A DNA stretch of 60,416 nt from CAZXCK01 sp964639225 (GCA_964639225.1 CAZXCK010000013.1:1-60416), one strand, 5' to 3'. Shown: positions 48,438-58,279, numbered from the stretch's first letter. Notes: generated by a model from the sequence alone, not told the origin. A program made the numbers and translations.

Positions 48438-51362
48438 TTAGCCGGCCAGCCGTGTGAACATGCGCGACGCGATCTCGTCGAATACCATGTCCAGTTCGGC
48501 CTGGCTGGGCGCGTTGTAGTAATTGCCGCAGTTCTCGCCGGGCGGCCTCATCTCGATACTGGCCAGCGTGCCGTCGTAACTGGTGTTGTCGGCCTCGCAT
48601 GGGCCACCCGGACCATAATCGTCCACCGAGTCGTTAAGCACACCATCATCGAGCCAGTCCTGCTGGTAATGTGTGTTGACCTGCCAGTTCTCGCCCACAT
48701 CGGCGATGTAGCGCAGCAGTTCCTCGCCCAGGCAGGCGCGCAGGTTATCCTCACACGAACCATCGCCCTGGTCGAAGTTCAGGTTAAAGCCAATCGTGAA
48801 GATCGTCGGCAGCACGGCATCGTCGCCAGCGTCGTCATGAATACCGGTGATGAAGTCGGCCCAGTCGCGGGCGTAGTCGTCCACATCATACAGCGGATCA
48901 CAGCTATTGCCCGAAGCGCCGTATTCGCCGATGTCCACGTCGTAGATGTTACCGGCGATACGATTCTGCTCGACAGTCAGCCCCATGTCGTAATCGCGGT
49001 CACGCGCGCCTGGCCCGAAGCCCGGGTCATAAGTCGGCATACCAACCGAGCTGTCGCCGCCCATGCGGGCGCGTATCGTCGGCAGGCAGAAGTGACGCGT
49101 GTGCGGATTTTCGTCCTGGCAGTACGGGAAGGAGATACCATTATCGTCGTCGTAAGTCAGCACCAGCTCGCCCAGCGTGTCTACATTGCTTGGGTTGCCG
49201 GGGTCCGGCACGCCCATCGGACACAGACCGTAATAACCGTATTCGCCCCGCGTACCGTATTTGCCGTAAGAGCCGGGCGTCGTCCAGTCATATATCGCCT
49301 CGGCGTTGTACGGCTCCGGCCCGTCGAGCTTCTCGCCAAACGAACGCACCGGGTCGCTGGCCCCGGCGGCACCGTCACTGAGCATAATCATGATCCACAC
49401 CGAGCCTTCACGGCGGCTGGTGGTCGGGTCGGTGAGGGCGTTATTGGCCTCGCGCAGCGCCGCGCCGGTGTTCGACCGGCGGCAGGCAGCCCACAGCTCG
49501 TAGGCGTTGTTCACCCCCAGGTCCAGCTCAGTGCGCAGCGTGCCCCAGGGGTCCGCTGGCTGGCCACCAACCACCGGCGGGTAGATGTTGGGATTCATGA
49601 AGTTAATCAGCGCGGGCTGGCCCTCAAAACCGGCGACGTTGCGCGTCGCGTACAGGCTGAACGGGTACGGCAGCGCCGCGTTCTGCATAAAGCAGCTACC
49701 GCGCACCGGGTACTCGTGCAGATCAGTAGCATCCAGGTCGAAGTAATCAATCGGCACCGGCTCGCCCGTACCCCGGTTCACCCCCTGCGAATAGGCGGTA
49801 TACGGGTTACCGTCGGCGTCGTAGTCCAGCCAGCCGCCGCCGTCCTCATTCCAGATGTAGAAGTTGGGTTCGGCCAGCACACCCACATGATTATTGAGCG
49901 TAGCCAGGGCCAGCTCATGCGACTCGATCATATGCGTGAGATTTTCGCCGGTGTCCGGGTCGCCATTGGCGCCATCCGGGTCCAGAACAAACGCCGACCG
50001 GGCATAATTGACGAAACCGACGCGGTCGCCACGCATAAAGTCGATACGGTCCAGGAACAGGCGCGTCGCGTCGCGGGCCTGCTTCAGCGGTTGGCAGACA
50101 AGGTCATCGAAGTAGCCGTCGTTCTGCGCAGAGCCGGTCGCAGTGATGTTGCCCCAGCGGTCCACAGTACCGTTGCTGGGGTCGTTGCAGCAGCCGTAAA
50201 AATCGAATGTAGGGCGGAAACCGGAGTAACGCGCCTGCTCGGCAGTAGGGTCGTTCCAGTTCTCAATGTTCGGCCACTCATGATTGGTGACGCCGCCCCC
50301 CTGCGTGGTGTACATCTCGGCGACTTCCGGCTCCACACGCAGCACTACCGAAAACGGATGGAAGCGCACCCGGCATTGTTCGCGTGGGTGGCCCTGCTCG
50401 CCACTGACGCCGGTCGGCACGAACGACTCAACCATATAATACTGGTTGCGCTCCGCCTCATAATGGTCGCGCGGGTTGGTGGGCATGGCCGGATCATCGA
50501 CGTAATACAACCGGCGGTTGACCTCTTCCTGCGACCGGGTGAGCAACTGACCTTCCCACAGCCAGCCTTCGAACCAGTAATCATAGGCGGTTCCATCGCT
50601 ACCGATCGGCTTGGAGCCGTCCGGCAGGTTATCCGCGTGACGCCAGTCGATATAAGTCTCGCCGTTGTGTTCGCGAGTCGGCAGGATGCCATCTTCAGCC
50701 ATGCTGCCCATCACCGAGTCGCGATCGCCGACCATCAGAATCTGGTCGCCCGTGTACTTCTGGATGCGCGGCGGGATATAAGCGCGCGCCAAATCCACCT
50801 GCTCCCAGTCGTAAACGCTGGTTTCAATCGCCATCGATTCCGACACGTCCATAACCAGAATCACGTCCAGCACCGCCGTCTCGGAGACAGCGGACGCCTG
50901 CAAAGTAATATTGCCGAAGCCCAGCAGACGCAGGAAAAACGTGGGCGAATCGACCTGCGCCGTCACCCGCACCAGTTTGCGCAGGTCGTCACTGCACACC
51001 TCAGGGTCGTCAGTCTCACCAGGGGCCATTTGGATGCCGGAAGCGTCAGGATCGTAGTCGTGGCGCGGCTGGTTGTGGCACGTCTCCACCACCACATCAC
51101 GCGGATTGATACCGTGAAATTCGATATACTGGCGCGCCGTCAGGCTGACGGTGGCGATGGTGCGATCCTGCCGCATCTGACCGGCAGCGGCAATCGAGGC
51201 CGCGTCAACTGCACGTCGCAGCGCGCTGTATCGCACAAACAGCACCGAGACGTCGGTGGTGATGCCGACAAACGCCAGCAGTCCCAGCATCCCCAGTGCC
51301 AGGATCACCACCGACTGGCCGATCTGACCGCGTCTCATCATTTTACGCAGCATTGTCCTCAT
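48438..51362 (-). CDS. TadG-like protein with vWA domain
   Basis: 974 aa. The N-terminal RRGQIGQSVVILALGMLGLLAFVGITTDVSVLF (~10-40) is a TadG-like membrane segment. A von Willebrand A domain follows: LDVILVMDVSESMAIE (~163-178) is the MIDAS DxSxS, and downstream are RVGFVNYARSAFVLD and WIMIMLSDGAAGASD segments expected of a vWA fold. It is interrupted by several long, poorly conserved acidic loops. The C-terminus returns to TFTIGFN and FDEIASRMFTRLAG. It should face outside and bind ligands or cells. It is in the middle of a three-gene minus-strand cluster. Confidence 0.85.
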   Translation of the reverse strand: MRTMLRKMMRRGQIGQSVVILALGMLGLLAFVGITTDVSVLFVRYSALRRAVDAASIAAAGQMRQDRTIATVSLTARQYIEFHGINPRDVVVETCHNQPRHDYDPDASGIQMAPGETDDPEVCSDDLRKLVRVTAQVDSPTFFLRLLGFGNITLQASAVSETAVLDVILVMDVSESMAIETSVYDWEQVDLARAYIPPRIQKYTGDQILMVGDRDSVMGSMAEDGILPTREHNGETYIDWRHADNLPDGSKPIGSDGTAYDYWFEGWLWEGQLLTRSQEEVNRRLYYVDDPAMPTNPRDHYEAERNQYYMVESFVPTGVSGEQGHPREQCRVRFHPFSVVLRVEPEVAEMYTTQGGGVTNHEWPNIENWNDPTAEQARYSGFRPTFDFYGCCNDPSNGTVDRWGNITATGSAQNDGYFDDLVCQPLKQARDATRLFLDRIDFMRGDRVGFVNYARSAFVLDPDGANGDPDTGENLTHMIESHELALATLNNHVGVLAEPNFYIWNEDGGGWLDYDADGNPYTAYSQGVNRGTGEPVPIDYFDLDATDLHEYPVRGSCFMQNAALPYPFSLYATRNVAGFEGQPALINFMNPNIYPPVVGGQPADPWGTLRTELDLGVNNAYELWAACRRSNTGAALREANNALTDPTTSRREGSVWIMIMLSDGAAGASDPVRSFGEKLDGPEPYNAEAIYDWTTPGSYGKYGTRGEYGYYGLCPMGVPDPGNPSNVDTLGELVLTYDDDNGISFPYCQDENPHTRHFCLPTIRARMGGDSSVGMPTYDPGFGPGARDRDYDMGLTVEQNRIAGNIYDVDIGEYGASGNSCDPLYDVDDYARDWADFITGIHDDAGDDAVLPTIFTIGFNLNFDQGDGSCEDNLRACLGEELLRYIADVGENWQVNTHYQQDWLDDGVLNDSVDDYGPGGPCEADNTSYDGTLASIEMRPPGENCGNYYNAPSQAELDMVFDEIASRMFTRLAG

Positions 51363-51388
51363 AAGAACGCGCCCTCATAACCCATCAA

Positions 51389-52777
51389 TTACTGATAGTC
51401 TTCCCAGGTTAGGTTGTAGCTCAGGTCTGGTGTGGCAGCCGGCACCGGGAACGCCGACCACACATAAATCGTCGTGCGGCTGCTGCCCAGCGCCTGAAAC
51501 ACCGGCGAGAACACCGGAATATCCATAAGCAACTGGTGCCGCCAGTAAATCTCAACCAGGATCAGACCCTGGCTGGGCAAAAACTGGCCGGTATCAATTG
51601 GACGGCCTTCGCTGTCCAGGCCAAAATTCGGGTCAACCTCATCACGAATCTGCTGCAATTCCGACTGCGACAGGCGGAACTGGCGGCTCTTGAGCAGTTC
51701 CTGCACGTCATAAACCGACCAGTCCGAACCATAACAGAACAACTCCGCGTCGAATTCATCGCCGCTGGCATCTGCGAATTTCTCGATCTGCTCCACCCGG
51801 CGATAGCCAGTATAATTGAAGCCGCGCTGCATCTCCGGCGTCTCGTCATAACCCATCGATATCCAACTGCGCTCACCTGTCTGCGCGTTGCGGAACTCGT
51901 AGGCCATCTCCAGCGGATAGCTGCCGACAATCAGGTTGTTAACCGGCTCCCGCACGTCGATGATGTCCGGCGAATCCTCGTTCTGGTAGTAGTCGAACGG
52001 GTCGCGCTCAAAGGCGTCGTTGCGGAAAAGCGTGGTACCAGCCCCATCGACGCGCCGCCACATGTTGCACTCGTTGGTCGTGGCGGGGAAGCGCCCCACC
52101 ACCACCGGAATCCAGCCCGGCTCATATTCATCAATATCGATCGTGCGCACGTTATCATTGTAATGGTCGCCGCTCAGGTCCAGGTCGCCACCGTTGGCGA
52201 TGGTATCGTTGTTCACCATCTGAACCGAGAAAACCGAGATGATGATGTCATCCGTCTGGTCGTCGGGTTCGTCAGTCCACTTGATCTCTAACGGCGTCAT
52301 ACTCGCTTCCATCTGGCACAGCACCAGATTGTAGAAGCCGACATAGGTGTTGGGAGCCGGGGGGCACTGGCGCACATCGAAGCGACGCCGGTTGACGCCC
52401 TCGTTGGTGGAACCGTCGCCATCCCATTCATACTGGGTCCACAGGCCAGCATCGCCAAACGCTTCGCCGGCGTCAAAATCCGGGAAACGCGGGTCGATAT
52501 GCGGATGCCGGTAATGGGTGGACGCATCCTCATCCCACTTCAGCGGGCTGTTATCCCCGGTCAGAACCGCACCACGACGCGCACCGACCCGCGAGACTTC
52601 CAGCAGAGTCAGGTAATTATGTGCGTACCAGCCAATCTCGACGATCCCGACGATCAGGATTATCAGAAGCGGGGTGATGAGCGTCATCTCCAGCACACTC
52701 TGACCACCCTCCGGCTTACCGTAAGTGGCCGGGGTCCCATCCAGGATTTCAACTACACGTTTCAGGAATTTGCGCAT
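51389..52777 (-). CDS. TadE-like exported protein, first in the cluster
   Basis: 462 aa from ATG 52777. The N-terminal GGQSVLEMTLITPLLIILIVGIVEIGWYAHNYL (~24-56) matches TadE-like pseudopilins. The remaining ~400 residues form an exterior domain with many acidic segments and cysteines (RQCPPAPNT, NLVLCQMEAS, NECNMWRRV, ELFCYGSD). It is separated from the vWA gene by 26 nt and these three genes are probably one operon. The pseudopilin-type helix could link them to a Tad/type IV-like pilus machine, but no ATPase or prepilin peptidase is visible here. Confidence 0.75.
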   Translation of the reverse strand: MRKFLKRVVEILDGTPATYGKPEGGQSVLEMTLITPLLIILIVGIVEIGWYAHNYLTLLEVSRVGARRGAVLTGDNSPLKWDEDASTHYRHPHIDPRFPDFDAGEAFGDAGLWTQYEWDGDGSTNEGVNRRRFDVRQCPPAPNTYVGFYNLVLCQMEASMTPLEIKWTDEPDDQTDDIIISVFSVQMVNNDTIANGGDLDLSGDHYNDNVRTIDIDEYEPGWIPVVVGRFPATTNECNMWRRVDGAGTTLFRNDAFERDPFDYYQNEDSPDIIDVREPVNNLIVGSYPLEMAYEFRNAQTGERSWISMGYDETPEMQRGFNYTGYRRVEQIEKFADASGDEFDAELFCYGSDWSVYDVQELLKSRQFRLSQSELQQIRDEVDPNFGLDSEGRPIDTGQFLPSQGLILVEIYWRHQLLMDIPVFSPVFQALGSSRTTIYVWSAFPVPAATPDLSYNLTWEDYQ

Positions 52778-52961
52778 GGCATGACCCTATAATGAAAATG
52801 AATTGGTCTCCGCGTGTTCTGATCCCTCTGCATTAATGATACCATAATGGTTTTGCCGGATTATTGAGGTATGTCTGGTAAATGATAGAGTTTTGTCTAA
52901 ATAACACACACAGCGTACAGGCTCAGTCAACGTAAAAAGGGGTACGCGATTTCGGGTTGCA

Positions 52962-52970
52962 TGTTACAAT
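52962..52970 (+). promoter_or_regulatory. Extended -10 promoter for the 64-aa gene
   Basis: TGTTACAAT (52962-52970) is an extended -10 (TG-N-TACAAT). No convincing -35 is visible. The 52778-53035 gap otherwise holds the starts of divergent genes and nothing more I can name. Confidence 0.45.
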
Positions 52971-53035
52971 GCAAGTACGTGAGTTGAACCTGCAACGCAC
53001 GTGCTAGCGAGAAATCGTACAAAGGAGTTTGAAAG

Positions 53036-53230
53036 ATGGCTATTGATTTTTACGATGTCAAGCTGCGTAAGAAGGTCTCGATTGAGGAGAGCAACGTGCG
53101 TAAGACCACCTTCCAGACGAAGAATGGTCAGGTCCGCTATGGGCTGCGCGCCAAGACTGAAGACGGGCGGAACCTCACCAAGTTCGTCAGCAAAGGCGAT
53201 TGGGATAAACTGAACGTTCCAGAAGAGTAG
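53036..53230 (+). CDS. Small protein of unknown function, 64 aa
   Basis: The ATG at 53036 follows AAAGGAG by 8 nt. The 64-residue product MAIDFYDVKLRKKVSIEESN... is hydrophilic and charged: a YDVKLRKKV start, a central QTKNGQVRYGLRAKTEDGRNLT and an end SKGDWDKLNVPEE. It resembles a small beta-rich, RNA- or protein-binding fold, but no family is recognised. It has its own promoter-like sequence and a very strong terminator, so it may be a well-expressed stand-alone protein. Confidence 0.7.
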   Translation: MAIDFYDVKLRKKVSIEESNVRKTTFQTKNGQVRYGLRAKTEDGRNLTKFVSKGDWDKLNVPEE

Positions 53231-53258
53231 TCTGCCCCGGTCTTGTAATTGGCTCGAC

Positions 53259-53302
53259 ACAACAAGAGACGGCCTCCAGTGTGGAGAGCCGTCTCTTGTT
53301 GT
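53259..53302. terminator. Very strong bidirectional terminator
   Basis: ACAACAAGAGACGGC (53259-53273) pairs perfectly with GCCGTCTCTTGTTGT (53288-53302) over 15 bp. An inner CTCCA/TGGAG stem (53274-53278 with 53282-53286) makes one nearly continuous hairpin with a single bulged A. It separates the 64-aa gene from the convergent glutamate synthase gene. Confidence 0.85.
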
Positions 53303-53325
53303 TCTGTGGACCAGTGTGGCGCGCG

Positions 53326-56300
53326 TCAGTTGGCGCGCACCGGCGGCGCGATCTTCACAAAATGATCGCGCGGCGAACGCAGCAGTGGATACAGATGCTC
53401 GGTGGCTTCCGCCTGGTTGTTGATCTCCAGCGTGTGGATGTAATGCGACAGCAGTTCGTTTACATCGGCCACACCCTGGTCGTCGAGCGCGAAAATATCG
53501 ACGACCGACCCGTGCGCGATGCGCCGCCGGATGGCGTCCAGGTTCAGGCCCATCTCTGGCTGGACGCGCTGGTAGATCACGCCGCCGGTCATACCGGCAC
53601 ACATCCAGGGGCCAGGATCGCCCAGCACCAGCGCCCGCCCCGAAGTCATATACTCAAAAGCGTACCCCTTCAGGTTGGCGCGCGCGCCGATACCGCCGTC
53701 CTCGTCGCGCAGCGGCTGCCGGATCTCGCCGCCAAAGACGACATCGGCGCCACTCAGACGAATGCAGGCGCGGGTGTCCGCGTTGCCCTGCACAATGAAG
53801 AATCCGCCCTGCGCGCCGTAGGCGAAGCTCTTGCCAACCGAACCATCCACGCGCTTACCGTTGTGGTTCAGCCCCTTCAGAACCGCGACCGAGCCGCCGG
53901 TAGCGCTCTTGGCGACGCCGTCCTGCGCCCCACCTTCAACCAGCACGTTCAGCGGCGCGTCCAGGAAGGCGGCCAGGCCGTTGCCCGGCACCGCCGAGTT
54001 GCTGAAGCTGAGATGCACCGCCTCGATCTCATCCGCGTGTTCGATGCCGCCGCGCTTGAGCGCCCCGCTCAGGTGCGTGCCCAGAGCGCGGTCCATCGCC
54101 ATCACCTGTTCGTCGTCGTAGGTCATCTCGGTCTCGCCGCGCTCCACCTGCTCGACGATCACATGCGTCATCTGCTTGCTGAGGGTGTTGCGCGGGCGCG
54201 TGAGGCGGCGACCGCCGGGCTGCGGCTGCGGCTTGGGCATGGCCGGCACGCGATGCAGCAGCGGCGTCAGGTCGATCTGGTCGTGCATGTCGCGCTGAAT
54301 CAGCAGATCAGCGCGCCCCACCAGGTCCTGCGTCCGCTGGAAGCCCATGCGGGCCGTCCACTGGCGCACATCCTCGGCCAGCATGGTAAACACATTGACG
54401 ATCCCCTGCGGCGAGCCTTTTTCCTCAAACGGGCGGAAAGCCTTGAAATTGCGCATGGCGGCTTCTTCGCGCGTCTTGACATGCGTCGTGATGCCCACAT
54501 GACACGTCCCGTCATGACACCCACGACAGATGGTACAGCCCACCGACACCATCGCCATCGTGCCGAAGCCCACCCGGTTCGCGCCCAGGCACATCATTTT
54601 GATGACGTCGCGCCCGCTCTTCATGCCGCCGTCACACCACAACTCGACATCGTCGCGCAGGCCGCTTTCGATCAGCGCCCGGTGCGACAGCCACAGGCCG
54701 ACTTCCGCCGGCAGACCCACATGCCGCAGCGCATGCGCTCGCGCCGCGCCCGTGCCGCCCTCATAGCCGGTGATGTTGATGATGTCCGCGCCGGCTTTGG
54801 CGACACCCACCGCGATGATGCCCACACCCGGCACCACCGGAATCTTGACCGACACGCGAGCGTAGGGATTGGCCGTCTTCAGCTCGTCGATGAGCTGCGC
54901 CAGGTCCTCGATTGAATACAGGTCATGGTTGTTGCTCGGCGAGATGAGCGCCACGCCCGGCGTGGTATGGCGCGCCGCCGCCACCTGCTCCGTGACTTTG
55001 AAGCCCGGCAGATGGCCGCCCTCGCCCGGTTTCGCGCCCTGCCCGATCTTGATTTCCAGCAGGTTGCACGAGTTGAGAAATTCGATGTTCACACCAAAGC
55101 GCGCCGACGCGATCTGCTGGCCGCGATTGTTGGGATACTTGCCCATCAGGTCAGAGAGTTCGCCCCCCTCGCCGTTGACGCAGATGATGTTAAGCAGATG
55201 CGCCGCCTCGGCGTAAGTGCGGTAAGACAGCTCACCCTGCGAGCCGAACGACATCGCGCCGATCACCATCGGCATGGCGTGGTCGCCCACGCTGATGTCC
55301 ACCGTAGCCGGGTCCACCGGGTTTTTGCCCTGTTTAATGCCCAGAATATGACGAATAGCGACCGGGTTCTTGCGCTCCAGTCCCTCGATGAACGTGTTGT
55401 AATCGTCCATACTCATCTCGCCCTGAGCCACATCCTCGACCTTCTTCCACAGTTTGGGGAAGAAGCGGTCGGGATTCTCCAGCTTGTTTTTCTTCTCGCC
55501 GCGCAGTTCGGCGGCGCGTTCTTCGGCGTCGGCATTGAGCTGCGACCACGTCAGGCCGCGCGCGTGCGAGCCATAATAGTTCGGCGTGCCAAAAATCGCC
55601 GCCACGCCTTTCGCCAGACCGATGCTGCTGAAGCTGTGACCGTAGCCGCGCAGTTCGTGGCAGCCAATCGTTGAGGTGACCTTCTCCAGCCCGGCGGTGA
55701 GCGCCTTCAGCGTGTTGGACAGCCGATCCACCACCACCTCGCTTTCCAGCGGCTCGGTGGCAGCGCGCGGCGCAATACCCAGGCTGACGGCATACAGCGC
55801 ATACGGCAGAATGGCGTTCGCGCCCAGGCTGACGGCCAGCGCCAGATCGTGCAGGTCGCGCAGCGCCCCGGAACGCAGCACAATGCCCACCCGACGGCGC
55901 AGGTTCGGCTGATCTTCAGCGCGGCGCAGCGCGCCATCGACCGCCGCCGTCACCAGCAGCGGGTCCAGCCACATCCGTTGGCCGTCGAACACGTCCGTGT
56001 CGTCCAGCAGCAGGCACATCGCGCCAGCGCGCGCCGCCGCCACCGCCTCGCGCTGCAAACGCTCGATGGCCGCCTCGACGCTCTCATGGAGCGCCGCGCT
56101 CATCGACAGCGTACGCGCCCGGTCGCCGAACACAGCCAGCAGGTCCTCTAGCGTAAGCGTGCCGTGCCGGTCGGCGGCGGCGCGCATATCGTCGAGCGTG
56201 CCCAGGTCGGGATGCCCGCCGGTGAGCAGCGGTGTGTCGATCTCGACCAGCAGATCGTCCGGGTGCGGGCGCTGGCCCACCGCCGGACGCACACCCAGCG

Positions 56301-58083
56301 TCATCCGGGTGGAAAACTGCGCGCTCTCGCGCTCGCGGTCGATCGCCGGGTTAGTGACGACGGCCACCGTCTCTTTGAAAAAGTCGGCGATGTTGACGCG
56401 CTTCCGGCTCAGCGCCGCCAGCGGACCATCCCAGCCCAGCGAGCCGATCTGCTCTTTGCCGTTGAGCGACATCGTATCGACGACTTCCGTGTGATACCGT
56501 TCCCAGCCCAGCGCCGCCATCGTATTGGTGTTGATGCGCGTCTCAGTGGCGGTCCAGGGGTAGGTCTGGCCAACAGGCGCGCTCATGGCTGGCACAGAAC
56601 CAGCGCCCGCCTCAGCCTCCGCCTCAGCGACGGCCACCGGAGCCGCCTGCCTGACAGGTTGGTGGCTGCCGTTGCCGCCCGGCCCATGTGGCTGCTCCGG
56701 CGAGGCCACCGGCAGATCAAGCCCGGACGCCTGCAAGCGCCAGCCGCTGCCACCGTTTTCGCCGTTGGCTGGCACGCGGTCGCGCTGGCGGTTGAACACA
56801 TGCCGCTGAATGTCGGGATAGTCCAGCACCTCGATGCTGTGACCGGTGCGAATCTTGAGCGCCACCTTCTCGCCGGGGGCCAGCGGACGCGGCGTAGCCG
56901 CCATCGCGTCCAGCGGATACACACCGCGCTCAGATGTGGCGAAATACTCTTTTTCCGTCTCGCCGAACCACATCGGGCGCAGGCCCAGCGCGTCCACGCT
57001 GAACACACACAGGTTGCCATAACGCGCCGCCACCGCCGCCGGTCCCTGGGCGAACGGCCCGAAAGCCTGCCGCAGCTCGCGGTACATGGCGTGCATCTCC
57101 GGTGCGTTCTGAATCAGGTCATGGTCATGCGGCGGGAAGATGGTCTCCATCGCTTCGATCAGGTCCAGATCAAAATGATGGCACAGCGCCTGCAGCACCC
57201 GGTCCACGTCCTGCGAGTCCGAGTTGTTGGGGTCCAGCGGAATACCAAGCATGGCCGCTTCCAGCCGGAAGCGCGAGATGGTGTTGAACTCACCGTTATG
57301 GCCGATAAAGCCGAACGGCTGCGCGCGCTCGAAAATGGGGTTGGTGTTGGTCGAATAACGGGCGTGGCCCATCGTCACCGTCGAGGCGTAATCCGGGTCG
57401 CGCAGTTCCGGGTAATACCGGCGCAGAATCTCCACCGTGCCCTGCACTTTGTAGACGACGCTGTGCGACGAAAACGACGGGAAATGCACGCCCAGCGATT
57501 TTTCCAGCATCACCTGCAGATCAAACAGCGTGCGGTCCAGCTTTTCCGACGGCACCTGACCGTTCATCCCGGCGATCTGCCAGAAGACCGGCTCGTTTTT
57601 CTCCGCGTTCGGCCCCAGCACCTGCGAATTGACCTTGCCCGGTTGGTCGATCAGCACGTGCAGGCCGCTGTCGGTGATCTGGCGACAAATCTCGTCGATC
57701 AGGTTAGAAGCGCGCGGGCGCTCGCGGGCGGAAATCATCACATGCGCCACCCAGAAGTCGCGGTGAGTCGCCAGCGACGAGCGCAGCCCGGCGCGCGACA
57801 GGCGCTTGCTCCACAACTGGCGTGGAATGTCGGTCAGAATGCCGACGCCGTCGCCCTCGCCATCGACATAACCGCTGCGATGGCCCATCCGGGCCAGCCC
57901 TTCGATGGTGCGCTTGACGTTGCCGTGTGTGGCTTCGCCGCCCTTACGTACTGAGCAGATCAGGGCGCAGGCGTCGCGCTCTGCGGTGTCTATGGGATGA
58001 AGCTCGATCGCTTGCGGATCGAACGAGTCGTTCAGGTTGATTTCACTTGAGTGACGTTCACTACCGGTGCCTGAATTACGCAT
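53326..58083 (-). CDS. gltB: Glutamate synthase, large subunit
   Basis: About 1585 aa from ATG 58083 (GGAGG 5 nt upstream; a frame to 58131 lacks it). Ordered domains: a propeptide of ~38 residues, then the class II amidotransferase starting at Cys39 (CALICSVRKGGEATHG); an unusual Pro/Gln/Ala-rich linker (~445-510); the central domain (NGKEQIGSLGWDGPLAAL); the FMN synthase domain (VGDHAMPMVIGAMSFGSQGE ~930); the 3Fe-4S cluster motif CTICRGCHDGTC (~1181); and the C-terminal GXGXG-type helix. It makes two glutamates from glutamine and 2-oxoglutarate. No small subunit gltD is in the window. Confidence 0.95.
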   Translation of the reverse strand: MRNSGTGSERHSSEINLNDSFDPQAIELHPIDTAERDACALICSVRKGGEATHGNVKRTIEGLARMGHRSGYVDGEGDGVGILTDIPRQLWSKRLSRAGLRSSLATHRDFWVAHVMISARERPRASNLIDEICRQITDSGLHVLIDQPGKVNSQVLGPNAEKNEPVFWQIAGMNGQVPSEKLDRTLFDLQVMLEKSLGVHFPSFSSHSVVYKVQGTVEILRRYYPELRDPDYASTVTMGHARYSTNTNPIFERAQPFGFIGHNGEFNTISRFRLEAAMLGIPLDPNNSDSQDVDRVLQALCHHFDLDLIEAMETIFPPHDHDLIQNAPEMHAMYRELRQAFGPFAQGPAAVAARYGNLCVFSVDALGLRPMWFGETEKEYFATSERGVYPLDAMAATPRPLAPGEKVALKIRTGHSIEVLDYPDIQRHVFNRQRDRVPANGENGGSGWRLQASGLDLPVASPEQPHGPGGNGSHQPVRQAAPVAVAEAEAEAGAGSVPAMSAPVGQTYPWTATETRINTNTMAALGWERYHTEVVDTMSLNGKEQIGSLGWDGPLAALSRKRVNIADFFKETVAVVTNPAIDRERESAQFSTRMTLGVRPAVGQRPHPDDLLVEIDTPLLTGGHPDLGTLDDMRAAADRHGTLTLEDLLAVFGDRARTLSMSAALHESVEAAIERLQREAVAAARAGAMCLLLDDTDVFDGQRMWLDPLLVTAAVDGALRRAEDQPNLRRRVGIVLRSGALRDLHDLALAVSLGANAILPYALYAVSLGIAPRAATEPLESEVVVDRLSNTLKALTAGLEKVTSTIGCHELRGYGHSFSSIGLAKGVAAIFGTPNYYGSHARGLTWSQLNADAEERAAELRGEKKNKLENPDRFFPKLWKKVEDVAQGEMSMDDYNTFIEGLERKNPVAIRHILGIKQGKNPVDPATVDISVGDHAMPMVIGAMSFGSQGELSYRTYAEAAHLLNIICVNGEGGELSDLMGKYPNNRGQQIASARFGVNIEFLNSCNLLEIKIGQGAKPGEGGHLPGFKVTEQVAAARHTTPGVALISPSNNHDLYSIEDLAQLIDELKTANPYARVSVKIPVVPGVGIIAVGVAKAGADIINITGYEGGTGAARAHALRHVGLPAEVGLWLSHRALIESGLRDDVELWCDGGMKSGRDVIKMMCLGANRVGFGTMAMVSVGCTICRGCHDGTCHVGITTHVKTREEAAMRNFKAFRPFEEKGSPQGIVNVFTMLAEDVRQWTARMGFQRTQDLVGRADLLIQRDMHDQIDLTPLLHRVPAMPKPQPQPGGRRLTRPRNTLSKQMTHVIVEQVERGETEMTYDDEQVMAMDRALGTHLSGALKRGGIEHADEIEAVHLSFSNSAVPGNGLAAFLDAPLNVLVEGGAQDGVAKSATGGSVAVLKGLNHNGKRVDGSVGKSFAYGAQGGFFIVQGNADTRACIRLSGADVVFGGEIRQPLRDEDGGIGARANLKGYAFEYMTSGRALVLGDPGPWMCAGMTGGVIYQRVQPEMGLNLDAIRRRIAHGSVVDIFALDDQGVADVNELLSHYIHTLEINNQAEATEHLYPLLRSPRDHFVKIAPPVRAN

Positions 58084-58206
58084 GACACCCTCCTGGTCAG
58101 GCTGACTAACGTTACTGTACGGATTGAGCAAAAACGGGATTATTATTTATCGGCTTCGTTCACCGGGAAACGCGGCCCGCCGCGCGGCGGACGGTTCGGG
58201 TGATGA

Positions 58207-58225
58207 TTTGTGAGAAACTCACAAA
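58207..58225. promoter_or_regulatory. Perfect palindrome in the gltB leader
   Basis: TTTGTGAG-AAA-CTCACAAA (58207-58225). The core TGTGA-N5-TCACA resembles CRP/FNR-type sites with a spacer one base short. It lies about 50 nt downstream of the predicted gltB transcription start, so binding would repress or pause. It resembles the palindrome at 13952-13973 before the first PucR gene. Confidence 0.4.
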
Positions 58226-58279
58226 ATAGGACATGATTTCCCACTTATAATGTAACAAAGGAAAATACCAGCATAAACG

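Noticed and set aside
48669..51380. Plus-strand frame of 903 codons opposite the vWA gene
   Set aside because: The minus strand holds a TadG helix and a MIDAS motif; the plus frame has none and is a shadow of codon bias.
53281..54915. Plus-strand frame of 544 codons opposite glutamate synthase
   Set aside because: Antisense to FMN- and cluster-binding sequences of GltB and lacks any motif.
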